A model generated the notes under the pieces. The model worked only from the letters and a program-made list of their open reading frames with translations. It was not told the origin of the DNA and searched no databases. Below, piece after piece: positions 7,047-12,432 of a stretch of 15,200 bases of DNA (positions are counted from its first letter, which is position 1; the number at the start of each line of letters is the position of its first letter). Position numbers and translations under genes: made by a program. This DNA is from Candidatus Parvarchaeota archaeon UBA446 (GTDB taxonomy: Archaea > Nanobdellota > Nanobdellia > Parvarchaeales > Parvarchaeaceae): the NCBI GenBank assembly GCA_002503215.1, contig DARG01000013.1, forward strand, positions 1 through 15,200, in the 5' to 3' direction.

Positions 7047-7856
7047 ATGATTATTATGGGGATTTTAGATATTTTTAGATTAAATTGGAAACCACGTGAA
7101 GGAAAGACTTATAGGTACCGGTTGTGGCATAGAAGAAAGAACTTGATATGGCATCCTGTTGCACAAGGTCTAGATCCAGTACCAGAAGGCACAAGACGAC
7201 AGAACATGACCAAGGTTTATGTTGTAATAGATGAAAAGCCATATCCCGGTACTTTTAGAGTAAGTAACGGCGTTTGTACACTTGGTTTAATTAAAGGAAA
7301 GCACATAAGTAGATTATTTTCAACTGAGGTTACAAATATAAAATTCTACAAGAAATACAAAGGAACATCTAGAGTACATCCAAGATTCGGTATGACCTTG
7401 AATATAACTCATCATTATGAGTACGTTGCTAAAGTATTGGATAGTACTAAGCTTATAAAAGAAATACCTCCAAAACAGATAGTAAGAAGGCGAGGTACGG
7501 CCATAATAGACACACCTAGAGGTATACTAGTCGTTGCAGGCAGAAAAGGAATTTTTATGCTTCCCGGTGGAGGCGCAAAAAAAGGTGAAAGCAGAGAAAA
7601 AGCAGTGATTAGAGAGGTAAGAGAGGAGACTGGGTTGAAGGCTGTAAGGTCAAAATATCTATTCAGTTATAATGACTCTCCTGATAGAAAGATAAGGAAT
7701 TTGCATAAGGTATTTCTCTTAGAGGTTACTGGAAAAGCCAAGCCCGATAGACATGAAGTCAAGCAGATAAGATATTGGCATTCTGGGTCAGATGTAAATA
7801 TAAGCAACACTGCGGAGCTTTTAATTCAAAGATACATAGATGAATTCAAAATATAA
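7047..7856 (+). CDS. Nudix hydrolase with an extra N-terminal domain
   Basis: The protein has 269 residues. A perfect Nudix box (GX5EX7REUXEEXGU) runs from Gly175 to Leu197: Gly175, Glu181, Arg189-Glu190, Glu193-Glu194 and Gly196. This family cleaves nucleoside-diphosphate-linked compounds using divalent metal held by the REXXEE glutamates. The Nudix fold occupies about 147-267; GTAIIDTPRGILVVAGRKG forms its first strands and LPGGGAKKGE leads into the box. Residues 1-145 are unusual: basic, aromatic-rich, with no family I recognise, and they make the protein about 100 residues longer than a simple Nudix enzyme. This part may set substrate or nucleic-acid binding. The start could also be the ATG at 7056 (residue 4). 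The TPR-like gene follows after 53 bases with its own TATA box. Confidence 0.9.
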   Translation: MIIMGILDIFRLNWKPREGKTYRYRLWHRRKNLIWHPVAQGLDPVPEGTRRQNMTKVYVVIDEKPYPGTFRVSNGVCTLGLIKGKHISRLFSTEVTNIKFYKKYKGTSRVHPRFGMTLNITHHYEYVAKVLDSTKLIKEIPPKQIVRRRGTAIIDTPRGILVVAGRKGIFMLPGGGAKKGESREKAVIREVREETGLKAVRSKYLFSYNDSPDRKIRNLHKVFLLEVTGKAKPDRHEVKQIRYWHSGSDVNISNTAELLIQRYIDEFKI

Positions 7857-7880
7857 ACATTCTTGCTTCCGGAAGAAAAA

Positions 7881-7888
7881 GATAAAAG
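7881..7888 (+). promoter_or_regulatory. TATA box that decides the start at 7910
   Basis: GATAAAAG is centred exactly 25.5 bases before the ATG at 7910. The upstream in-frame ATG at 7895 would lie before the predicted transcription start, so 7910 is preferred. Confidence 0.65.
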
Positions 7889-7909
7889 AAGAAAATGCAA
7901 TTACATTAT

Positions 7910-8581
7910 ATGGGATTTTTTAATCTCTTCAAAAAACATAAACAACAGAATTTCGAACCAAAAGATACTTTTGTAAAAGTAGAACAAAGCGAAAATAGTA
8001 GAAAATTGTTAGTTTCTGCAGCCGAAAACGAAGAAAAGAACGGAGATTATCTTAAGGCTTTGGGGCACTATACAATGGCTAAGGATAAGGAGGGTAGTAA
8101 ACGGGTAAAAAAGAAGCTTAAAGCGATTAAAAAAGAGTCTTTAAAACGACGGGACGAAGAATTAAAGAAACTTGAAGAGATTAAAAAGGAGTCTTTAAAA
8201 CGTAGAAATGAAGAGTTAAAGAAAAGGATTAAATTTGCTATTCCTTATAAAGATAGCGATTTTTTAAAATACGCAGAAACGCTAACTAACTCAACGTGGG
8301 ATAATGATGCAGGTTTGAATGAGATTAGGTTAGAAGATTATAGAAGAGCAATAAGTATATTTATAGATAGAGGAAACTTGTACCTTGTTAAGGAACTTTG
8401 GATTAAGCAAGCTGAAAAAGATGCTAATAATGATCGGTTCGGATTAGCTAGAGAAGACCACAAGAAAGCCTTGGAATTAACCAAAAACAAAAAGGAACAG
8501 GACGAATTAAATAATTTAATAGACAAGATGGAAGCAAAAACAAACTTAAAAAAAGATTTGGACAAAGCGTTTAGAAAATAA
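7910..8581 (+). CDS. Helical TPR-like protein with an 18-residue internal duplication
   Basis: The protein has 223 residues from the preferred ATG (228 from the ATG at 7895). It is strongly charged and almost entirely helical. Residues about 33-60 (SAAENEEKNGDYLKALGHYTMAKDKEG) and 142-190 (DYRRAISIF and AREDHKKALEL) look like divergent TPR hairpins, with the usual small-residue and Tyr/Ala pattern. Between them lies a basic/acidic helix (about 62-107) containing two tandem 18-residue repeats of the type IKKESLKRR-EELKK. TPR repeats usually mediate protein-protein contacts, and no enzyme motif is visible. It begins MGFFNLFKK, with a hydrophobic/basic start that may touch the membrane. The Nudix gene 53 bases upstream also has MG-phobic-F near its N-terminus (MGILDIF). 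A specific function cannot be named. Confidence 0.85.
   Translation: MGFFNLFKKHKQQNFEPKDTFVKVEQSENSRKLLVSAAENEEKNGDYLKALGHYTMAKDKEGSKRVKKKLKAIKKESLKRRDEELKKLEEIKKESLKRRNEELKKRIKFAIPYKDSDFLKYAETLTNSTWDNDAGLNEIRLEDYRRAISIFIDRGNLYLVKELWIKQAEKDANNDRFGLAREDHKKALELTKNKKEQDELNNLIDKMEAKTNLKKDLDKAFRK
8126..8233 (+). repeat. Tandem 54-base duplication inside the TPR-like gene
   Basis: Two units, 8126-8179 and 8180-8233, each begin ATTAAAAA(A/G)GAGTCTTT and encode near-identical 18-residue helices. Silent and conservative differences show they are not brand new. Confidence 0.85.
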
Positions 8582-8599
8582 AGAATAAAAGAATAGAAT

Positions 8600-8707
8600 A
8601 TGGGTGGACAGAGTAAAGGTTGGGATACCGAACGGCATTGTTATATAAAAGAGACCTATTTTAAAGTTTACTCCATCCTGCTTCTTATTACTTTAAGAGG
8701 GTTGTAA
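8600..8707 (+). other. 35-codon ORF of doubtful status in the 8582-8850 gap
   Basis: This 269-base stretch between converging genes contains one ATG ORF of 35 codons whose second half is hydrophobic. No Shine-Dalgarno is seen and no TATA box stands at the leaderless distance; a TATATAAA at 8642 leads to no start codon. The gap otherwise shows only a weak CTGC-GCAG hairpin near 8815 on the 3' side of the minus-strand gene. Confidence 0.15.
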
Positions 8708-8850
8708 CTACTTTTTATCATAGTTCAATCGAATATTCTAACTTTGCTTAAGTAGAGTTGTGGTATCTGTTGTTTACAAAAACTTCATCGACTTAGACTT
8801 TATATGTGCCTTCTGCTTTTAGCAGGATATAATATTTTCAATAAAACATT

Positions 8851-9168
8851 TCAGACCTTACCACTCGCTTCGCCGTAGTTTCTGTGCAGAGAAGTCCACA
8901 GAATAATAAAAACAAATGATATGACAAATAGTATCGGTCCAATAAACCCAAGTTTAAGAGTACTTAATGCACTTGTTCCTTGATTTGCTGCATATGTTAC
9001 ATTCGAGTTATTTCCGCTCGCAATATCGACCTGTACGGCTATGCCGCTGGTTATATAGAAAAGGATTAACATGATTATTGCCCCTATTACGAAAGATAAT
9101 ATCATCTGAATTAACGATCCCGGCGCCAGCTGTCCCCTTTTCATCAAACCTTTAAAGTTTGCTTTCAT
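8851..9168 (-). CDS. Small two-helix membrane protein, pilin-like N-terminus possible
   Basis: The preferred form has 105 residues. It begins MKANFKGLMKRGQLAPG, followed by a long hydrophobic helix at about 18-44, a polar loop with sequons (SGNNSNVT, 51-58) and a second helix at about 73-94, then a short tail. The KRGQ before the first helix recalls the class III signal peptide cut by archaeal prepilin peptidases, but the second helix is unusual for a pilin, so this is only a possibility. The start is uncertain. ATG 9168 has a TATA box centred 26.5 bases upstream, while an in-frame ATG at 9240 adds 24 residues, has its own TATA box exactly 25.5 bases upstream and contains CPTKC. Both forms may be made. 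The function is unknown. Confidence 0.75.
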   Translation of the reverse strand: MKANFKGLMKRGQLAPGSLIQMILSFVIGAIIMLILFYITSGIAVQVDIASGNNSNVTYAANQGTSALSTLKLGFIGPILFVISFVFIILWTSLHRNYGEASGKV

Positions 9169-9190
9169 AGTTATGCCAATATTTTGAGAG

Positions 9191-9198
9191 TATTTAAG
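9191..9198 (-). promoter_or_regulatory. TATA box for the 105-residue form
   Basis: The minus strand reads CTTAAATA, centred 26.5 bases before the ATG at 9168, the same sequence as the box at 2503-2510. Confidence 0.65.
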
Positions 9199-9261
9199 CT
9201 TTGCGCACTTTGTGGGACAGTTTATTTTGTATTTCGTCATAAACAGCGATTTAGACGCCTT

Positions 9262-9269
9262 ATTTTAAG
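9262..9269 (-). promoter_or_regulatory. TATA box for the longer 129-residue form
   Basis: The minus strand reads CTTAAAAT, centred 25.5 bases before the in-frame ATG at 9240. It would give a leaderless transcript for the extended protein. Confidence 0.5.
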
Positions 9270-9354
9270 GTTTTTGGGACAGAAGATTTAGCTGCTGAAA
9301 ACCCTGTAAGTCAGCGTTCCTATCGCTATTATTGCGAACGTAATCGGGATAAGT

Positions 9355-9684
9355 TTAGAGTTTGAGTAAATTTTTTAAGTTTTCCTTTACAAGCTCAAAT
9401 GATTCTTTATCTACCTCTCCCAACTTTTTTATCAGTCTCTTTTTACTGATAGAAGTCGATTGGTAAGTAATTGCTACTGAGTCCTCATCTAGACCATTGT
9501 CAGGAGTCTTTGGTATAGGCACATTGAAAGGCTCTAAAAACCTATTTTCCCCGGTGCTTACAGGAACCACAAAAACAAGGTTATATCCAGTAAAATTTCT
9601 TATTATTATGACCGGCCTATCTTTCTGTATTTCATTTCCCTTTGGATCCTTGATTTCTGCGAAATAGACCTCCCCTTCTTTCAT
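9355..9684 (-). CDS. MazF/PemK-family toxin endoribonuclease
   Basis: At 109 residues this is the usual MazF length. The fold signature is clear: MKEGEVYFAEI (first strand, binding loop), KDRPVIII with Arg23, VVPVST (Ser43/Thr44), then SVAITYQ and a C-terminal KKRLIKKLGEVDKESF. MazF/PemK toxins cut RNA using a conserved Arg and Ser/Thr, and both are in place here, so the enzyme looks intact. It is the last gene of a minus-strand operon. Its ATG overlaps the TGA of the preceding gene by four bases (9681-9684), so translation is probably coupled to that putative antitoxin. No good Shine-Dalgarno precedes it, which also favours coupling. The partner is not a classic MazE/AbrB protein. Confidence 0.9.
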   Translation of the reverse strand: MKEGEVYFAEIKDPKGNEIQKDRPVIIIRNFTGYNLVFVVPVSTGENRFLEPFNVPIPKTPDNGLDEDSVAITYQSTSISKKRLIKKLGEVDKESFELVKENLKNLLKL

Positions 9685-10232
9685 AGCGTGTCAAAAGTAT
9701 CCTCAGAATGAGCGTTTTCGAGGTCCTCAAACTCCTCTTTTATACGTTCTCTTATCTGTTCGTAGTCTTTTTCCGTCAAAATTAGTTCTTTCGCGTTGTT
9801 TACTGCGTCCACGGATTCTTCAAGAGAAAGATTCGGCTTGGCTTCCTTTAAACTTGAGTATATATCTCTCCATGAAGTTAGTCCTGTTTTTATGAGGTAA
9901 AGCGCAGTTGCAATGCCCTCTATGACTTTCTCACTTTTTTTCTGGAAAATTTCCTTTAATTTCTCTAAATCATTTTCTTTCAAATCATATTTCTGCAGAG
10001 TTATTTCTCCATTGTCATAACCATAATAAAGTGTTGTTTCATCTCTAGAATAAGGCCCGTGTTTGTAAAGGCCGAAATCACTTATGTCTTCATTGTTTAA
10101 AATCCTTAGAAAAAAAGCAAGCTTTTGCAGATTAAACCTGGTGTTAAAGTTCCCCTTTATGTTTAGATCGATGTTTAATTTCTTTGCGTAAGCTATTAAT
10201 CTACTTATCTCCTCCACTTCCTTGATTTCCAT
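9681..10232 (-). CDS. Panacea/SocA-like (DUF4065) probable antitoxin
   Basis: The protein has 183 residues. Residues 32-42 (RFNLQKLAFFL) and 53-64 (FGLYKHGPYSRD) match the two hallmark stretches of the Panacea/DUF4065 domain (GepA/SocA group): the helix with LQKL-(A/L)-(Y/F)-F and the YxHGPYS turn. In characterised cases this domain neutralises a wide range of toxins. The acidic helical C-terminus (about 153-183, ending SEDTFDTL) may be what contacts the toxin. The four-base overlap with the MazF-like gene supports a toxin-antitoxin pair. A strong Shine-Dalgarno five bases upstream fixes the start, even though it makes the gene overlap the winged-helix gene by 32 bases. The domain call is from motif memory and should be confirmed by profile search. 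Confidence 0.75.
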   Translation of the reverse strand: MEIKEVEEISRLIAYAKKLNIDLNIKGNFNTRFNLQKLAFFLRILNNEDISDFGLYKHGPYSRDETTLYYGYDNGEITLQKYDLKENDLEKLKEIFQKKSEKVIEGIATALYLIKTGLTSWRDIYSSLKEAKPNLSLEESVDAVNNAKELILTEKDYEQIRERIKEEFEDLENAHSEDTFDTL

Positions 10233-10572
10233 TTTTCCCTCCTTCTTTATATTTTTTCAATTCTTCTATCCAGCCAAGTATCTCCATTATCGCTTCATGA
10301 CCATTGTCGGTTATCTTGTAAACCTCACTTTCTTTACCTTCGACAATTGCTTTTTCTGATTTTATATAATCATGTTTTTTCAAATACTTTATATTTGGAT
10401 TCAATGCTCCTTCTGGCAACCCAAGATCATTCACTAGATAAGCACGCGGATATCCGTTTTCTCCGTATATGTCTAATATAACCAGAGTAGTTATCTTAGA
10501 GTATATCAATAGTTTACGTAATTCTGGCTTAAGTATGGGTATATTATAAAAATTCTGACTGTCCTCACTCAT
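10201..10572 (-). CDS. Winged-helix transcription regulator, probably of the TA operon
   Basis: The protein has 123 residues. Residues about 28-92 form a winged helix-turn-helix: a helix at TLVILDIYGENG, the helix-turn-helix at YLVNDLGLPEGALNPNIKYLKK, then a wing with YIKSEKAIVEGKESEVYKITDNG. The closing YKITDNGHEAI is typical of MarR/PadR/ArsR-type archaeal regulators. A helical tail (about 92-108) may dimerise, and the last residues are Gly/Lys-rich and disordered. It is the first gene of the minus-strand operon with the Panacea-like and MazF-like genes. Only the ATG at 10572 is available. Upstream are a poorly spaced AAGGAG and no well-placed TATA box, so how transcription starts is unclear. 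It probably binds the divergent region and controls its own operon. Confidence 0.82.
   Translation of the reverse strand: MSEDSQNFYNIPILKPELRKLLIYSKITTLVILDIYGENGYPRAYLVNDLGLPEGALNPNIKYLKKHDYIKSEKAIVEGKESEVYKITDNGHEAIMEILGWIEELKKYKEGGKNGNQGSGGDK
10237..10244 (-). promoter_or_regulatory. Shine-Dalgarno inside the winged-helix gene
   Basis: The minus strand reads AAGGAGGG, with GGAGG five bases before the ATG at 10232. It decides the start of the Panacea-like gene. Confidence 0.75.
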
Positions 10573-10741
10573 ATTATATATTTTTACTCCTTATGGTTAG
10601 ACCATGTTTTTAGGCCTTTTCATACGTTATTATTAGATCTTCTAGTATAAATAGCTTTTGAGTGTTAAAAAGTTTATTTCTACTAGTTATAAATCAATAA
10701 ATGGCATAAAAGTTTATATACTTAAATTATCTTAAATGTAC
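10573..10741. promoter_or_regulatory. Divergent regulatory region with ~40-base direct repeats
   Basis: This region separates the minus-strand TA operon from the plus-strand Shedu operon. It contains two imperfect direct repeats: CTAGTATAAAT (10642) and CTAGTTATAAAT (10683), then AAAAAGTTTAT (10667) and AAAAGTTTAT (10708), offset 40-42 bases, about four helical turns. The last copy overlaps the plus-strand TATA box. The winged-helix protein is a natural candidate to bind here. A minus-strand TATA for 10572 is not convincing. Confidence 0.5.
10713..10720 (+). promoter_or_regulatory. TATA box of the Shedu operon
   Basis: TTTATATA is centred exactly 25.5 bases before the ATG at 10742, so the transcript should start at the 16-codon mini-ORF rather than at 10794. 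Confidence 0.7.
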
Positions 10742-10792
10742 ATGAATAGGTATAGAAGAGGAAGAATAGCAGAGAAGAAAGTAGCCAACTGA
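10742..10792 (+). CDS. 16-codon basic mini-ORF (leader peptide or truncated nuclease-like start)
   Basis: ATG 10742 is placed exactly where the TATA box predicts the transcript start, and encodes MNRYRRGRIAEKKVAN before a TGA. The pattern RRGRIAEKKVA resembles the N-terminal helix of archaeal Holliday-junction-resolvase-like and other small PD-(D/E)xK proteins, which often begin YRRGR-AE. The next ATG lies one base after the TGA, in the +1 frame, and a +1 shift at AAC-TGA-T would join this peptide to the 61-residue ORF as a single protein of about 78 residues. It could be a leader ORF, a frameshifted gene or a real frameshift site. The resemblance is inference. Confidence 0.45.
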   Translation: MNRYRRGRIAEKKVAN

Positions 10793-10793
10793 T

Positions 10794-10979
10794 ATGAAAA
10801 ATGAGTTTTATAGCGAAGAAAATGCAAAACGGCTTCACATTAATTTTGGTGAAGAGGTTCTCAAGCTATCAAAATCAGAAAACTTGGTGGCTGCATTGAC
10901 AGGATTGGCTCTTGAATGGATATTTGATGTAGGGCTAACCTGGGCAGATTTGGAAAAATTTCTGTGCTTGTGGAAATAA
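10794..10979 (+). CDS. Unknown 61-residue protein between mini-ORF and Shedu
   Basis: The ORF encodes 61 residues, starting one base after the stop of the mini-ORF (TGATATG) and ending six bases before the Shedu start. No family is recognised. The first half is charged (SEENAKRLHINFGEEVLKLS) and helical; the second half is hydrophobic/amphipathic with three Trp (ALEWIFDVGLTWADLEKFLCLW). It lacks its own Shine-Dalgarno or TATA box, so translation must depend on reinitiation after the mini-ORF or on a +1 frameshift. Its tight linkage suggests it is part of the Shedu operon. A cofactor role is only inferred from position. A frameshift decay product is the alternative. Confidence 0.55.
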   Translation: MKNEFYSEENAKRLHINFGEEVLKLSKSENLVAALTGLALEWIFDVGLTWADLEKFLCLWK

Positions 10980-10985
10980 AATAAT

Positions 10986-12386
10986 ATGGAAATTGTTGAT
11001 AGCGTATTTATAGATAAGCCAGTATATAAATTTGCTGATAAATTTCAAAAAAAAGAAATCTTTTTTACATTTAAAATAGAGGCTGATTTAAAAGAAACTG
11101 CCTATAAAACAGGAATGTTTACTAAGATTGCCCCTTTACTTAAATACCTAGAGGGGACATATAAAAGAGATTTAGATAAATATAAATTAATCTTTTATAA
11201 TAAAGATCAAGATAAACGTAAATATTTTACAGTCGAAAAGGCTGGACTGATTGAATGGTGGATAAATTTAGATGAATACAAAGAGATTTGTAAGCCAATT
11301 AGAGAAACTACTAAAGAACCTTCTTTTATAAAGCAATTTTCCGCAAAAAGAACTGAAATTTCTAGCGAGATTCCAGATTACTTTTTTAATAATAAAGAGT
11401 TAACTCCATTGATAAATAAATTTGATGAGTATAATTATAAGATTTACGATGAGATATTCAAAACTATAGACAATCTACCCGAAAATGAGAAAGAGAAGAT
11501 ACTTTCGTCATTTCAACGATCTAAATCCGGTTCTGAGGTATTCGATAAAATAAAAAATCTTGCGCCGGAATCACCGGAAGTGCAATTAAAACTATTTTTG
11601 AAAGTTGCTGATAAACTTCCAGATAAAGATTTAACGGAGTTATTTAATTTTCTTATTGATTCCAAAGTTTCCAGTAAAGTAATTAATGAAACATTAAAAT
11701 CCATAGAGAGCAAACCGGCGCGATACAAACTTTTAACTGATTGGGTAAAGTTATTATCTGATGAAAAACAAATAAAACTATCCGAGGAGATACCTGAAGC
11801 GATTAAAATATATTCTAGATATAAAATGTTAAAAAAGAGTAGGGAGGCGTTTAATAAAAAAATATTAGAGCATCTTGCTTCGGAAAGTCAAGATGAAAAA
11901 GATATACATCGGTTTTTAATTAAAAATTGGTGGCTTCTCGGTTTACAATATTTTGGTCAAAAAATACTATCAGATTACACCTCTGAAGGAGAGCGAACTT
12001 CTGAAACAAGACTTCCACATACGGGATTAGCCGCAGATTTTATAATTGATAGATTAGACGGAGAAGAAGATCGGTGTTTCTTAGTTGAGATTGAAGAGGC
12101 AAATGATAAGATATTCAATCAAAATGGAACTTTGTCTATGAAAGTTTTTGAGGGGATAAATCAAGCTATAAGATATGTAATAGAAACTAAACTAAACGGA
12201 AAATACTCAAAAGGCATAGCAATAATAGGGTCTGTACTTGGAATGAAGTTAACAGATGAGCAAAAACACAGGCTTTTGCTTTTAAAGGAAAGCTTTCATA
12301 ACGTAGAAGTTTTAACATATGATGACCTTTTAAAAACGGCAGATTCTACAATAAGGTTTTTGGAAGAATATACTAAAAGGAAGTAA
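10986..12386 (+). CDS. Shedu-type (DUF4263/SduA) defence nuclease
   Basis: The protein has 466 residues. The C-terminal part (about 300-450) matches the Shedu/DUF4263 nuclease domain: a helix EKDIHRFLIKNWWLLG (304-319), then AADFIIDR with Asp351, LVEIE with Glu368 and Glu370, KIF(N)QNG at 375-381, a helix with Gln393, and the IAIIGS strand near 411-416. This is a PD-(D/E)xK-like core, but the third position is Glu rather than Lys (E-x-E), as in my recollection of one DUF4263 subgroup. Known Shedu systems protect against phage by DNA cleavage. The N-terminal ~300 residues are charged, Lys/Glu-rich and mostly helical (a beta-rich start at 1-95), and may sense infection or hold an oligomer. Six bases separate it from the 61-residue ORF, so it is an operon member. 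Confidence 0.8.
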   Translation: MEIVDSVFIDKPVYKFADKFQKKEIFFTFKIEADLKETAYKTGMFTKIAPLLKYLEGTYKRDLDKYKLIFYNKDQDKRKYFTVEKAGLIEWWINLDEYKEICKPIRETTKEPSFIKQFSAKRTEISSEIPDYFFNNKELTPLINKFDEYNYKIYDEIFKTIDNLPENEKEKILSSFQRSKSGSEVFDKIKNLAPESPEVQLKLFLKVADKLPDKDLTELFNFLIDSKVSSKVINETLKSIESKPARYKLLTDWVKLLSDEKQIKLSEEIPEAIKIYSRYKMLKKSREAFNKKILEHLASESQDEKDIHRFLIKNWWLLGLQYFGQKILSDYTSEGERTSETRLPHTGLAADFIIDRLDGEEDRCFLVEIEEANDKIFNQNGTLSMKVFEGINQAIRYVIETKLNGKYSKGIAIIGSVLGMKLTDEQKHRLLLLKESFHNVEVLTYDDLLKTADSTIRFLEEYTKRK

Positions 12387-12402
12387 TCTGAATAATTAAA
12401 AG

Positions 12403-12411
12403 CTTTAAATC
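12403..12411 (+). promoter_or_regulatory. TATA box of the restriction-modification gene
   Basis: CTTTAAATC holds TTTAAATC centred 25.5 bases before the ATG at 12433; a nearby TTAAAAGC at 12396 may be part of the upstream recognition region. Confidence 0.7.
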
Positions 12412-12432
12412 TAAAAACGACATTTTTACTCT

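Noticed and set aside
7895..7909. ATG at 7895 as the start of the TPR-like protein
   Set aside because: It lies before the predicted transcription start set by the box at 7881-7888, and the ATG at 7910 is at the exact leaderless distance. It cannot be fully ruled out.
9288..9374. Minus-strand 28-codon frame with a hydrophobic stretch ending YRVFSS directly after the MazF-like gene
   Set aside because: It has no ATG, GTG or TTG start (only an ATT codon), overlaps the toxin gene by 20 bases and lacks a Shine-Dalgarno or TATA box. It may be a remnant, but a gene cannot be supported.
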